Positions 1 through 13,150 of a DNA stretch of 64,000 bases are shown in pieces (positions within the stretch are counted from its first letter, which is position 1; the number at the start of each line of letters is the position of its first letter). The position numbers and the translations under genes are program-made. The stretch is from the NCBI GenBank assembly GCA_026182355.1, contig JAPFBL010000114.1:369501-433500 (forward strand), given 5' to 3'. The notes under the pieces were generated by a model. That model searched no databases, had not been told where the DNA came from, and saw only the letters and a list, made by a program, of their open reading frames with translations. This DNA is from Hermatobates lingyangjiaoensis. Its lineage: Eukaryota > Arthropoda > Insecta > Hemiptera > Hermatobatidae.

Positions 1-3000
1 TTAGAAGTTTTAGGTAATGAAACGAGTTTAGTTCTTCAAAAAACTTTATAAAAAGCTTTTTGAGGAACCCAATCGTTTTTTAAAATTCATCTTGAATACA
101 ATAGCAGTACTCCTAACAGAAGGTATCAATAAGAAAGTGTATTCCTTAAACATCCACCATCTCCTCTATCCTAATATAGGATAGTTATTTAAGGATGCCT
201 AGGAATTCGCAGATCACTGAGATGAAGACATTTCTGAAAATCCTTTCGGTGATAGTGAAGACCTCGCTATTTAAAAATTGACCATTTTCTCAAACAGTTC
301 AAACCTCTCTTTCAAAAGAAAAAACATTTCTTAAAGGTTCCCGTGCATCCAAACTGTTTCATCATAGCAACAAAATATTTCTGTTCCTGTTTTTCTTTAT
401 TTTGTAACTATCCTTGAAAGTTGGACTTGACCTGAGGGGACGGTTCATGATATATGAAGTGATGGAACTCACTTCACCTTCTCAATCTTCCCCTAAATAC
501 CAAATTAATCTGATCTTAATTTAACTTTTTAACCAATTTTCTTATCTAATAATAATTTTATTTACTTCACCAAATTCATAGAGGCTCATAGTTTTGATCT
601 TCATTCAGGCAGAGAGAGTTTCTGTCTTTACTAACTTTTTCTCTTGGCATTTAGTAAGAATACAACTCTCTTACTACAAAGAGGTAATACTTATTTACTG
701 AATCAAGCCAATAAATACTGTATTCTTTATGTGCTTGAGTCCCCCTAGTCATGATCACTGTGGGTGATAAGTTTTTATACATTTCCATTGTCTACACTAA
801 TATCATTGAACGTTAGACCTATTATCATTCATCATTCACTAACTTTCTAAGATAGCTCACAGTTTTCGTTCAGAAGCATAACTACTTGTAACATATAGGT
901 AAATTCTATGATCAGAGGTGCAGAGATGAGAGCAAGAATAGGCCTCTGCATTACTCATATGCTTATGACCGAATTGGGTATATTTTCCATTACTCCTGTC
1001 CACTTCTTCCACTGGTCTATTTCAATGTTCATTGATGACATATTTATGCCACCATGACATATTCATGACACCATGACGAACACCAGTTTGACACTTTTTA
1101 GTAATTTTTTTATTATATCCTATAAATTCGTTTACATATTATATTTCTCTCACTATTATAACGTTTCTAGTTGCTGATATCTCTTTACTCAATAGAATTT
1201 TCATTACCCTGTAGAAAGCAAACCTTTGCAATGCTCAACAATACCTTCAAGTTAATGCTTACCATTTCATTTATTTAGTTCATTGATTTGATTTTGATAA
1301 TCAATGATATAATATAGAATAACACAGTATATTATATCATATGATTTTAAAATATATTATATATATATATAATTGAAAGAAATAAACCCTCTGCTAGATT
1401 GCTACTAAAATAAATCGGAACTCGATTTTAACAGTTCAAATCAAACTCTCATATGCTGACGTTTCGGTTTTTATTTAGAACATTTTCACAGGCCTACAAA
1501 ACAAAGTAAAATGAAAATTATGGTACCCAACAAATAGGAAGATAAAGAAAAATAAATTATTGTAAACTATACAATGATACAAACAAAACAAATCTAGTAC
1601 ACCATTATGACTTACTGAAGTAAGAATTCATTGAATAATATAAACTATGAACTTTTAAGTAGTACCACAGACGTTGGTAGTAAATATCATATTTCTATAT
1701 AAAAGTTTTCATTTATGGAGTGTTATCAATGCTAACTTCATAAAGACTTCTATTAAACTGATAACTTATAAACTTTTGGCCACTGTAAGTTCTTGTAAAG
1801 TTAACATATACTTTATGATTATCACTTTTCGTTTACAATACTAAGTTTTCCCATTACTGAAACTAAATTTACTTAAATAATGTAAAAGTTTATAGTTCTT
1901 CTTACTCAATGAATTCGTACTTCAATATGACGTTATATTGTTTTACTAAAATACTTATACTTGCATCAATCTATGCTTTGTACTAATTCAATTTGTACAA
2001 ATTTGGATATTTGTGATTGGTGTATAATTTGTGTTTTTTCATTGTGTCATAAATAAGATTCGAAACATTGGTATATGATGATTTGATTGAAACCTGCAAA
2101 ACTGACTAGGTCTCAATGTTTATATATATAATCACAAATAGATCAGTTCATGAGGAGTAAACGCTAAAAATACTTTTAGCAAGAAACATACAGGAAAAAG
2201 AAGTGACATAACTTATTCTCATATTTTGTCATTCGAAGAAGAATTAGTCGACTACGTGGGTAGGTTGATCTTGTTCATTAGACCAATGAGCGTTGCCACA
2301 AAACAAGGACAATGTAAAGAAATAATAACAGAAAAGCAAAGGACAAAAGACAGAATGAAAACAAATTAATCAAAAGGGCAATAAACAAATAACAATACAT
2401 ATTAATAGAAGAATAAATGAAAAGTATAACGGAAAAATAATTGGCAATAAAGCACAAGTAAGTGAAATATTGAATAAAATAAATAATAAATTATAGCACA
2501 CAAAAAATAATTACTTCAACGATAAAGACCAATTTCCAGAGAAGAACCAAAACCGTTAGTACGTCCTACTTTAAAAGCTCTGAAGGAATTATATATGTAG
2601 AAAACTGAGATCTGATTAAGGATTGAATGTTTTTAATCAAGAGAAATAAACACTTAGTTTTGATATTTCAAGATAGAATGACTTAAATGAAAATTAAATT
2701 TGATTAAAATTATATTATTCAAGTATTATATGTTATTGACTGAAAAATAAATGACAATTAGTATAAACATATGAGATTTTAGTCTTTTACATCTTCTTCT
2801 CTTTTTGGTCTTAAGTCTTTTCTTGAAGATAATTTTCAACCCGAAAAAACTCATCTGACTTGATAGAATTGAATGTAATTGTTAAACATTTTAAATTATT
2901 ATATTATTAAGCAGTAATAAGTGTTCTATTATATAATTAATTCCACAGCTTAAAGCCTAAGATAATAAATTGTGATAACAATTTAAGATGTTTTAAAATA

Positions 3001-4149
3001 ATTTTGTTTTTTGATGGATTTCTGTAATTTTTAATTTTTTCTGCTTCAATCTATGCTAAAACTTGTTATAACTAAAAACCTCTCTTGTAGTGGTTTTAGA
3101 GTATTTTTCGAACTCAATAAAATAAACAAACGTCTATTTCATTGTTTTTAATAATAAATTTCATGACACTTTGATTTTTAACTTCGAAGTAGACAAACAT
3201 TTCATAGAGTATAAGAAATATTTTAGAGTACTTAACTGACTTCAGATTTCAGAGGTCTTTTAGTACGGTGGCTGCTCCCACATTGTGGAAAAAGTTAAAC
3301 GTATGTGTGCTATTATTTTAGGATTTAGCGTTTGGTGCTGTGCTTTATATTCAGAGAGTTTCTAAATTTTAACCTTAATCAAAATTGTCCAAAAAGTAAA
3401 CAAAGAAATTTGTAGAAAAGAATAATCATAGGAATAGGGACCCATCAAGTTTCTTATTATAACAATTTTTACTAATCTGAGAATTTAAAAGGCAATAAGT
3501 TTACAGATTTGTTCTTAGATATGTATATATATTGAAATAGATATACATGTTTTTTCATCACCTGTAATTTTACATTATGTTTATTAACTTTAATGGATTA
3601 AAACAATTAAATAGATAGTGTTATATCCAACTAATTCTTAGATAGTTTGTTCTAATTTTGTTTAAAAGTAACGTCTCCTAAACGAGCGTAGTAGGTTATT
3701 TTTAAAGAATGTACTCTGTCAAAGACCTTTAGAAAAGCAGTCCTGAATTATTTCAATTTGTTTATAAAATATATTTCATAATTTCTTAGACTGAATTTTG
3801 TTCTAAAGTTTTGCACATTTTTTGAATTTGAATACATACATAATTACAATTAGATGTAATGAATACCTTTTACAAATTCTGACAATGAAAACGGTTGAAT
3901 TTCTATTCATATTTATATATTTTAATTATGTATTTATTAATTGAAGCTTCACGTTATTTCAACTTCTAATTACCTACACATGTAAGTTAACAATGGAGTC
4001 TGTTGTTTCTTGGTAGTTTAGTTAGAGAGCAGGAGAGTGCATTCAAAGAGAATTTCTTCAACAAATCATTGTGATTTGTTTTCGCAATTATAATAATACT
4101 GGTAGTAAAAAATTAGTTCAATGAGTAGCGACGATTTGTTTTGTAAGCT
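1..4149. other. AT-rich noncoding stretch
   Basis: No exon-like block, RNA gene or complete mobile element can be supported here. The sequence is very AT-rich, stops are frequent in all frames, and there is a short (TA)n run near 1350-1370. The only structured item noticed is a decayed hammerhead-like motif near 1450-1496. It reads like intergenic or intronic DNA. Confidence 0.6.
1450..1496 (-). ncRNA. decayed hammerhead-like motif
   Basis: On the minus strand the order CCTGTGAA - partly self-pairing segment - CCGAAACGTC is seen. It matches the 3' half of the family found elsewhere in the window: GAAA, then the palindrome ACGU, then C. The 5' core is CUGUGAA instead of CUGANGA and stem II is imperfect, so this would not be an active ribozyme. 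It could be coincidence. Confidence 0.25.
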
Positions 4150-4169
4150 TTATAATAGAATGGAGAATG

Positions 4170-4454
4170 AATTATAGTAAAGCGGGAGTGTTGACATTTG
4201 AAAGGGAATGCTGAAGGTCGGTTGTCTGCCGCGGCACAGCGTTGCTGTAGGGGTAAAGTGTCAAATCGTGTGTAGGGGTGTGACTTAGTTTACGTTTTAC
4301 TATAATTTGCTTTTTCGTTATGAATTTGTAATTATATTATTGAAAGAGAGACTGACGACAGTGCCTTCGAGTATCTTCATGTCATAGTTGTCGCATTATA
4401 GATCTGGTGTTAAACAAGATTTTAGCTCTTCTCTGCCGAGTATATTATCTATTG
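4170..4454 (+). promoter_or_regulatory. candidate CpG-rich promoter / noncoding first exon
   Basis: This block is clearly richer in G, C and CpG than the AT-rich DNA around it, with a core near 4215-4245. It ends in a strong splice donor, ATTG|GTAAGT, with the intron beginning at 4455. No convincing open frame is present, so it would be a 5' untranslated exon if real. A 12-bp inverted repeat (AATTATAGTAAA at 4170-4181, its complement at 4296-4307) brackets the GC-rich part. That alternatively suggests a small inverted-repeat transposable element of about 138 bp. Which downstream exons it might join is unknown. Confidence 0.3.
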
Positions 4455-7400
4455 GTAAGTTAAGGACAGGATTTAGTCCCCATGTCTACTATGTACTATT
4501 TATCTCTGCTTTTTATTGATATTATAATTTCTTTTCTTGAGCTTATTTAAAAATAATTGATGAGTAAAGGCTGTATTTATCTTATCGGAGACGAAGCCAT
4601 TGTTTACCCAAAAAATCAATAACATAATTTTCTAATGGCAGAATCCCACGCCGGTAGGATGTAAATTAGAAACAAAAGTACAATTATAATATCCTGACGC
4701 TTTGTTTTTTAAAATATAATAGGCAAAAAGTGGAAATTAAACTAGTCGATGCTTATCAGCAGTCTTGATAATTTCCTGACATGGCTTTTAAAGTTGCCAA
4801 AACAATTTGGTCATTTAAACTATTAACTAGTGAAGTGCTTGTAAATCAGAATTTTATTACTTTGTTCAATTTGGAAGCATTAAGTAATTTAGCATACTTT
4901 TGAGTTAATTGAATAAGTTTAAATTCAAAGTATCACAAGTAAACTGTTCTATTCTTGAGAAGCATGAATTATTTAATATTGTTTGGGGCTTTTCCTGTTT
5001 TTAACTCTGCTGTTTTTAGTATTGCATATTGTATATTTTTTTACTATGATCTGTAGTGCATGAATAGTTGTGTTACCCTTTATAAAAGTCATGTTATATT
5101 CCTTAGTTTGATATCATGTATGTATTGCTTAGCTATAGTTTGCTAGTTTCTTACTAGTGTGTAAATTACATTTGATATATTACTTTACAAGGTTTGCTTT
5201 ATGCACTTTGATGTTGATTGTAATTTGATATACTTAAGTTTGTCTGTTTGGTAGATTTTATTTTATTACCTTCAAAAAAACTACTGAAACTACAGCATCT
5301 TGCATTTCAAATACTTTACTGGTTCCTACTGTTTGTGTGTTATATTGTGTTTACTGCTTGTATTTTGAAACTCAAAGTTATCTGTATGATTTACTGCTAT
5401 AATTGTTCACCATACTATTTTATACTGTTTTATGCTGTTTGTTTACAACTTTGAATGAATGTAGGTATTGTTTTTTGAAATTAAAAGGTTATGTAAATAC
5501 ATTTTATCTTTGCCTAATGCCCTTTTGTTCAGTTAACAATATTTGTTCAAGTCAGATTTGTTTATGGGAAGTATGCAATAAATATGTAAGGATTTTGCTG
5601 TCCAGTGCTTTATATTGTGTCTATAGACATACCTTTTAGTAATTGGTATAGTAAATTTATAAGTTTACTATACATTAGTTTGTAAGTAAGATTCTTGCTT
5701 CAATTTAATGATTTCATAGTACTTGTTGCCAAATCTGTAATTATTTCAGTTATTGTTAGATGCTGGTTTGGATGTTTCAGGAACATTCTACTGTAGTGCT
5801 GATTTAGGTATAATATTATTGGGATATACCTACTACAATACCTTGTAGTCTTTAGACATCTTCTTAACCAATCATTTTAGATTTGAGATACTGAACACTT
5901 AACTTTTTGTGAACTTCTGTTTTTAAACTAAACCATACTCATTCATTTCCAAACTATCATCAGAATTGTTGTGTATTATACATGATCTATAACTCCTGAG
6001 GTTCCTTTTTTTCTAATAATGATTATTTTGGTTTGGTTATCAATTTTCTAATTGAAGTAATGTAACAAGTAAATAAGGAACCAAGGAAATAATCAAGTGA
6101 AAAATTGTAATTTATTACCATATTACATTATTCACTAGGTTACTCGAATGGAAGAAAAGTTTCTAATCTGCCCAGTCTGACATGAAAAAGGATTTGAATC
6201 TTGAAAACTACTTTTGTTGAAATTAATGAATCTTCTTTTCAAATTGTGTATAGAAAGCTTACTTCCAGTTCCATCCAGTGGCATTTCAAGAACATAGATT
6301 GATTTGTGTGCAATTTTTTATATGTTGTTTAAATGTTAATTATTTGGTAATAGTTTTCAGTTTTAAAGGTTGTATAGTCAGTTATTATACATTACTTACT
6401 CATTGTAGGGTAAAGAGCTAATGAAATAGTCTCTACATACAAATCTTTAATGAGTGAGACAATACTTTTCGTACATGGAGTGTTCTTCTTCAGGTAAAAT
6501 GTTCTAGTAGAATGTAAGGATCAGTTGTTCCTTTTTAGTCTAGTTTCAAGTTTGCTTGAATCGACAGACCATTTCAAGACATTTGAAGGAAAGCTTATAT
6601 TTTCATTAATAGTATTTATAATAAATTATTACATAATCTGTTTTTGTATGTATTTTGTCTTTCGAATATATTTAATTGTCTAATACAAATTATCTACAGA
6701 TATTCAAGAATAAGGATAAATAATTACTTGAGTTCCTGAAAAACTAAGAATGTTTTTCAATAGTGTGAGCAATACAAAGTAAAACAAAACTTGATTAAAA
6801 TAAAGATCATTATATTTACTAAAGTATAAAAAGGTTACTTATTTCTGAAGTATTATTATTCTGTGATATTTAACCCTAAGAGACATTCATGGGTGTAAGA
6901 ATGATCTGTTTTGTATTACTGATACAAATTTATAACATATATGTCAGTATGAACTTTAAAAATAGAACCTCCCTAAACCAGCATTGTGTCACACTAAAAG
7001 GGTATTACTACTGTCAATCTTGCATTAGGATATACACAGGTAATTTGATTGAGAGAGAGATGTTTTTTCGTTTTGGTAAGAATGGAGCATTTTATTCGAA
7101 ATTATCCATTAATGTTTAATATTTTGTTTGTTTTGTAAATTGATAAATTACAAGTTCGAAATATGTAGTGGTTGAATTACACTGAAAAACGAATCTAAAA
7201 TATCTAATACATGAAATTGTTGGTTCTAAGTAATGGTTTTCAGTTTTGTACCAACTGTGGGTGTGTTGTTTATAATCTTTTAAGATTTCATCTTTTGGAT
7301 GAACGGTCAGTCATTTGTTTTTTTAACAAATACCGAGTTGATTCGGTGTTCTAAATTTTACCTTGCTAATGTTTATTATAGTCTTTAAAGTGTACCTGTA

Positions 7401-7836
7401 TCGAAAAGGCTCAAGTCGTTTTTTTTTATGGCGTTTACAAGATTTTGTGACCCTTGAAACCATAGATCATACGATCAACATTCGAATTTCTAAATATTCT
7501 ATTTCTAATGGCGGCGACCATTAGATAGCTCTTAACAACTTGTACCAATAGCGATCTATTTGAAAATATTAAATAAAGCGAGGACCATTTGAAGAAGGAC
7601 ATAAGTAAATAAGTTCGTTGGTTTTTTAGAGTGAGGTATATAGGTCTCTGTTTCATATTCAGGTTGATAATCATTTTATTAATTTCAAAAGGTGACTGGT
7701 TTTCCCACAATAATTTTATTGTATACTATAGTTGATACTGCATGCGTAAAATATTCTTCAAAGTCTAATTTATTTCGGTACATATTTTTGTGAAAAAGAA
7801 TAAAGTAGTAAAATACTTCATTTTAACGAAGTTTAT
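4455..7836. other. AT-rich noncoding stretch
   Basis: No supported gene. The short open frames here are AT-rich and have neither splice signals nor recognisable motifs. A small perfect hairpin (TATAGTAAA arms) lies near 5648-5673. If the 4.2-4.45 kb block is a first exon, this would be its intron. Confidence 0.5.
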
Positions 7837-8037
7837 TTAAAAATTTCTAAGATAAGTTAATTGACTCTTAACATCAAATTGATAAATTGAAAGTTCATCA
7901 AACTCATTTCTGAAATTATTAATCAATTCTATTAATTCGTTCTGAGCTGTTTTAGGTATATCAGGACATTGACTCTGAAAGCATTGAAGGCAGCAAGATA
8001 GATATATTTGCTGTTTTCTTGCAAAATAACTTTTCAT
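7837..8037 (-). pseudogene. hAT (ZBED5-like) transposase fragment
   Basis: The minus-strand frame encodes a peptide with IPKTAQNELIELINN followed by FRNEFDEL. This is the acidic segment that precedes the C-terminal dimerisation region of ZBED5/SCAND3-like hAT transposases (pattern: A-Q-x-E-L-I-E-L ... F-x-x-L). The same peptide recurs with changes on the same strand at 10.2 kb, which shows a dispersed repeat. Only about 66 codons are open, against several hundred for a whole transposase. Family assignment is by pattern memory. Confidence 0.45.
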
Positions 8038-8887
8038 TTTAATTTTGAAGTTTTTTTTTTAATTTTCCTTCATTCACAAGTGGAATTCCTCAGTTTCAAT
8101 TTGATTCCTTTGATAATCAAGAGTTGATTATCAATTGAAAAATGTATTATTTATTCCGTTTCCAGAGTGCTATTTCATCCTGAAATATTTTTTTCATCCA
8201 TTTTGAATGTTGTGTTAACTAACTTACTTTGTGTCAATAATTTGATATTGGTGTTTGTTAAACAAAATCAACTATATATGCAAATTTGTAGAAAAAATTC
8301 AATTATTTTCCAAAAATTGAATTCATCAATATATTGAAAAGTGACAAATATTTGTAGGTCAGTAGCTGGTCTAGAAATCATTCGAATACTTTCACTTTTG
8401 AAAATCCTGTTACTGCTTCATTGAAAAGGGCTATATTTCAAATGGAACATATTTCCTTTGTCGAAATCTCAAATGTTTGTTTTCTCCTCAAAAGGAAAGC
8501 TATTGGGAAACTGCCTTTGTGTCTATTAAAGAAAACGATATCAAATGAAACTCTGATTGAAAATAAATGTGATGAACAATTAACAACGTGAGGGTATCAA
8601 GTGAAAGAGCAGCAGAAACTCTTGAAGGTGAACTCTCTGGCTGGAAGATATAAACTTCAAACCAAGAATTTTCAAATGTTAGCAACAATATTATATTATA
8701 TTATTATTAGAATTCATTACACTTCCTGAATTTTTATTTTAGACGCCTGACCGGTTTCGCACGTTGTGAATCTTGAAGTGTTCTTTGTTCTTTGACTATG
8801 ATGAGTCTTATTTGAAGATTCTGAGGTAAAATGTATAAACAAACAAAAGTCTCCACACAAATGAATTTTTATTCAACAACAACAACA

Positions 8888-8928
8888 ACAACGAGTTTCG
8901 AACACTTTGTGTTCATCATCAGGAAGAC
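8888..8928 (-). ncRNA. hammerhead-like ribozyme motif, left arm
   Basis: Minus strand: CUGATGA core (8916-8922), one extra U, stem II GAACAC-AAA-GUGUUC with six perfect pairs, then GAAA (8896-8899). The block after GAAA reads ACTCGT instead of the palindrome ACGCGT seen in its partner at 9.0 kb, so helix III is damaged. Helix I pairing is poor because the 3' flank has become a TTG microsatellite. Confidence 0.55.
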
Positions 8929-9007
8929 ACCAAGGATATGGTGCAGAAGAGTTGGTCTAGTGAAAACAACTCCAATGGACCAACCATTTTGCAACACATC
9001 CTTGGTG

Positions 9008-9050
9008 TCTTCCTGATGATGAACACAAAGTGTTCGAAACGCGTTGTTGT
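9008..9050 (+). ncRNA. hammerhead-like ribozyme motif, right arm
   Basis: CTGATGA core (9013-9019), one extra U, stem II GAACAC/GUGUUC with an AAA loop, then GAAA (9036-9039), the self-complementary ACGCGU block and a U at the expected cleavage position. Helix I is weak, because a (TTG)n run replaces the 3' strand. All conserved core bases are present apart from the inserted base. Confidence 0.6.
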
Positions 9051-9199
9051 TGTTGTTGTTGAAAAAACTTCATTTGTGTGGAGACTTTTGTTTGTTTATC
9101 CATTTTACCTCAGAATGAGTAAATACCACACAATTACAGATTGCACAACTAATGATTTACTTGAAGATGGACGAAATGCGAAACGACGGGGTGTGCAGC

Positions 9200-10197
9200 A
9201 ATGATTGACGAAGTAAAACAGATTTTTATAGTAATATAATGTTTACTAAACCTCTGCGTAACTAAGAATGTACATGTATTTAAGAATATTATATATTATA
9301 TTTGCCAAACTTTAAAGAAGCGTAAAGCGAGCAGCTATGACTGCTTTGTTTTGATTATTTTACTCAACTTATGTTGTGTCTTACAGTGTAATATTATTAA
9401 TATTTTCACTGTAATCCATTCTCGACACATTGACAATAGTATGAAGACCCATGGGTTGGGTTCACGCGACATATTATTAATTCATTAGCTATGTATTAAT
9501 GTTTTTTGTTACAAAGAAACGTAGACGTGTAAACAGCTAATTTCAACATTGCAATACATAACTGAATGCATGTTTGCAATGTGTAATACCTTTTTTTGTT
9601 GACTCATAAGGATATCCTACATATTAGTAAAGCGTACGGATATCACCTTTTGTGCTCATTTCAATTTTGCCATGTGGTTTAGCAGTTTGTTGTCCTATTC
9701 CATTGTTTTCCGACGTCACATAGTATAGTAATTAATGAAATAGTCATCTCTTTGAAATTCGAGAATTCTATGGGGTTAAGAAATTAACACTTCTCTGATT
9801 TTTGGAATCAAGTCTCCCTATTAGGGGATAGTTTATTTTTAAATATCTTTATTGTAATTGAGAAAACAAATTTCTGTCGTATCCAGTAAACATTGATAAA
9901 GAAGAGTTACTGAAGTTTTTTTGATTGTTATCCTCACTTTCAAGGCTCTTCTCTTTCATGAGAGTCTCATTTGATGTCCTTTTTTTTCTGAATACTCTCT
10001 GAAGATAGTTTCCTAATAACCTTCCTTTTTGTAAGAAGTATTGTATAATTTGATAACAAACTTTTTAAGATTCGGGTGACAAAGAAAAGCAAAATATATC
10101 TGGAGAAGGACACAGGAAATATTTCATTTAAAAATATAGTCATGCAACTAATTAATAATGGCTTCATTATTAATAATAGAAATAATTAGTTCCATTG
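9200..10197. other. noncoding stretch
   Basis: AT-rich, with no supported gene or repeat. The short open frame near 9.97-10.17 kb has no splice signals or motifs. Confidence 0.5.
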
Positions 10198-10340
10198 CTA
10201 TTGCTGTACTTTAAGTAAAGTATAATAATCATTTCTGAAATTATTAATCAATTCTATAAATTTGTTCTGAGCCGTTTTAGGTATATTGACACTGACATTG
10301 ATTTTAGTACATTGACAGATTGATGGCAAGATAGATATAT
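10198..10340 (-). pseudogene. second hAT (ZBED5-like) transposase fragment
   Basis: The minus strand encodes NIPKTAQNKFIELINNFRND, a diverged copy of the peptide at 7.9 kb. The nucleotide similarity covers roughly 7903-8023 against 10229-10355 in the same orientation. It is a decayed copy of one hAT lineage with no terminal repeats visible. Confidence 0.45.
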
Positions 10341-10907
10341 TTCCTCTTTTGACGCCCCCTAAATAGATACTTCTCGTGGTTTTTACGCCCCCAAACTCCT
10401 TTTTTGATGTTTTTTCGTTGATGTTTATGTCTGTGGGTGTGTATGTATGTCCCCAAAAGTTTGTTAGTACACTGCAGCTCACACTTGTTTGGTGGATCTG
10501 ATTAATTTTTTACATATAAATGAGTGTTGTAGTGTATATGTAGCTAGTTTGGAAACAATATTGCATCATAGAAAAGGTACTTTTTTGGCCAAATCAACAA
10601 GAAACATTTGGAGTGGTCTATACTCTACTATACTGTAAGTAAAAAACTATCAAACTGTTTTAACAACATAATGGTTTTTGTCTCCTCAAAATCTTTCCCA
10701 TTCAAACATTACTCAAAATTTTACATATTATTAAGAAAAAAATTATTTCAGTTGGTCTAAAAATATGTAATTTTCGTTGATGTATTCCTTCTCTAATTAA
10801 ATCATGATAAAGTTCTATATATCTCTATCTTAAAGTCCTATCTCTTTATGAAATATGGTCGTGTTCAAAATCATTGTATCTTATTCCCGAAATATCATTT
10901 TAAACCA

Positions 10908-10930
10908 TTATTATTATTATTATTATTATC
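10908..10930. repeat. (TTA)n microsatellite
   Basis: Short uninterrupted TTA/TAT run in AT-rich noncoding DNA. Confidence 0.8.
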
Positions 10931-11162
10931 ACTATTTATAAATTTCATATACCAATACATATACTAATATAAAACAAATGTCATTTGAATTTATTTATGG
11001 AAGTTTAACTGAAATGACAATAAATTTTATCAACTCATTTATTGTTAGAAACTGACTGATGACATTAAAAATTCCTGATTGCAGTTAGTCTTTGAGAGTT
11101 CTCTGTGTTACTAACTTCAATCTCCTTCACACTCTCTATTTTTTACTCCACTCTGACAACAG

Positions 11163-11853
11163 CAGAGGTTCCCAAAGTGGGTTCCGCGGAACCCTGGGGT
11201 TTCATCAAAAACAGTTAGCAAACAAATTTTTTTGTGGGTATAGATTTATTCTATATTTCTTGTGTATCTAGAAACTGAAGAATGTTTATATCTACTTTTA
11301 CCCATAATTAGAAGTGGTCAATATTTTATTCATATTTAGGATGAATCACTAGTCAGTTTTTGGAGCTATCTGATTCCCCAATTGCCTGCTATTGCAAAAG
11401 TAGCACTTCACACATTGCTGCCATTTTCCACTACCTACTTATGTGAAACTGAATTTTCCCATTAAACTGCCATAGAAACCAAATACTGAAGTAGACTTTT
11501 AATGCTGGGGCTAATTTGAGAATCAAACTCTGAACTATAATGCCAAAAATGATTACAAAACAAACTCTATGTTAAAATTGCTAGTAATTCTGTTTTATGT
11601 GTTATGCACTTGTGGAAAACATAAAAATTAAAATCTTTTAATTTTTAATTTTTTTTTCGAAAAATACACATTGCAGTAATATTACTTTTTTAATTGTTTT
11701 TAAACATACATATTATTTAAAAAAGCATATGAAAAGATTAATATTATGATTGTACAAAATATATATAATCATAGAATCTGGGGTTCCCGAGAAAGTTACT
11801 GGAACCAAAAAAGGTTCCGCATCGAAAAAAGTTTGAAAAATTCTGGACTACAG
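11163..11853 (+). mobile_element. internally deleted hAT element
   Basis: The left end begins CAGAGGTTCCCAAAGTGGG and the right end finishes near TTCTGGACTACAG, resembling the CAG...GGTTCCCAAA termini of hAT elements. Between them, 11356-11580 on the plus strand holds a decayed hAT C-terminal dimerisation domain: FWSYLIPQLPAIAKVAL, then LLPFSTTYLCETEFS, a stop, and later LRIKLSTIMPKM out of frame. This is the ZBED5-like FW...LLPFATTYLCE...LR signature. The rest of the transposase is gone. I cannot see a matching 8-bp target duplication, so the exact ends are uncertain. Confidence 0.55.
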
Positions 11854-12779
11854 TATAGTTAGTAATCATGAAGAAATTAGAATTCCAGATTTTGATTGAT
11901 TATACGTTTTTATGTCCTCTGAGGACATTTTTAAATTTATCTCTGTTTTGGGGTGGGTTTTTTATCCAAATGTTTGTGGATACGCTTCATGAAACACTAT
12001 TTGATGGATTAAATTCATATTTTACACAAGAATGGTCCCTACAGTAATGATATGCTGTATAGTTTTTTTTCAATATTGGATGAAAGTAAATCCTATCACT
12101 TTTTTTGGTCAACATTTGGTTTTTAGTTAACATTTTTTTTTTTGAGATAAAAGAAGATCTGTAGGGAGCAGTCCTTGTGTAGTGGGAGGATGTGAGTAGT
12201 AGTAGTTGAAAACATAAATTAGGCAAACAATGCTAAAGAACATTGTTCGTTCTGCTCAGAATGATAGCATATTTCTTATTTCATTATTTTTTTTTCTTTA
12301 CTAATAATATTTCTAAACAACTTTTTATTTTGGTTTGAGCCACTAAAGGGAGTACAGAAAGCCGTTTTCATACTCAACACGCTAACGAACCATTAGTTTA
12401 TGATTGTATGCTTGCGATATACAAGTATTCGAACTGAAAGTTTAACATTTATTAAGTTACATACCTTGTAATAATTATTGACGGGAAACACCTTCTTAAA
12501 CAACATATCAATATCGATTTATCCTCTTTTTAGAATTTTTATAAACATTCGAATGATTTTGTATAAATGGATCAATTATTTCAGTTTTCTATAGTTTTTA
12601 AAAATTTTTAAGAAAATCTGTGGGGAATAACTGTCGCTATTCTTTCTTAGAAAGGTTGCTTTGTTCTTGTTGACTATTCCTCGAAGTGGTTGTCACAAAC
12701 AATAATGAATTAGCTTGAAATGATTGCATGTCATGCCCGTAGATTGCCTACTTTATCGAGCATTTTGATATGTTGGGCA
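11854..12779. other. noncoding stretch
   Basis: AT-rich with poly-T runs. No exon, RNA gene or repeat with clear boundaries. Confidence 0.5.
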
Positions 12780-12939
12780 GATTTCCTTTTTAGTCTTTTA
12801 TGATCCATGAGTATTAAGATATTTTATATGTAGAGGGTATGAGTGAAAAGAGGATAAATGGGGTGGTTATGCAAAAGTTGAAGGCCTTTATCTAAACTGT
12901 ATGTATGAAAAGCGATGCAGCTGTAAAAAGCAAGCTTGT

Positions 12940-13150
12940 GCAGCGGAAGCCTTTCACTTTCCTTTTCCTGCATTTTATTTATTTATGGGTCCTTGCCGAT
13001 TATGAGTAGACTCCTCTGAACTGTCCGATGTCTGAAGGGTCCATGTGTGAGAAGGAGTGGGTCCACTCGACTGATGATTCCACGGCTAAGAGTGGCTGCA
13101 GAAGCACCTAAGGAAAGGCTTTACGATACGGACCCACAGGTAGCTGCTTC
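12940..13150. other. moderately GC-rich block, possible exon or transposon scrap
   Basis: Composition shifts toward GC over about 200 bp. Two competing readings exist. On the plus strand, a TAG acceptor-like site near 13011 is followed by about 35 codons including NCPMSEGSMCEKEWVHS and a stop. On the minus strand, SYLWVRIVKPFLRCFCSHS ends in a stop, with an AATAAA-like motif downstream. Neither matches a family I recognise, so I make no gene call. Confidence 0.2.

Larger units (their letters stand above)
8818..9116. repeat. palindromic element with two head-to-head hammerhead-like motifs
   Basis: The outer ends pair: ATTCTGAGGTAAAATG at 8818-8833 with its complement at 9101-9116. Each arm runs inward through a (CAA)n/(TTG)n run to a hammerhead-like core. 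The two cores point outward on opposite strands, with a spacer of roughly 65 bp between the arms. The spacer itself holds a smaller inverted repeat (GTTGGTC/GACCAAC type). No open frame suggests a product. This is the clearest single example of the window's palindromic hammerhead family. Confidence 0.75.
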
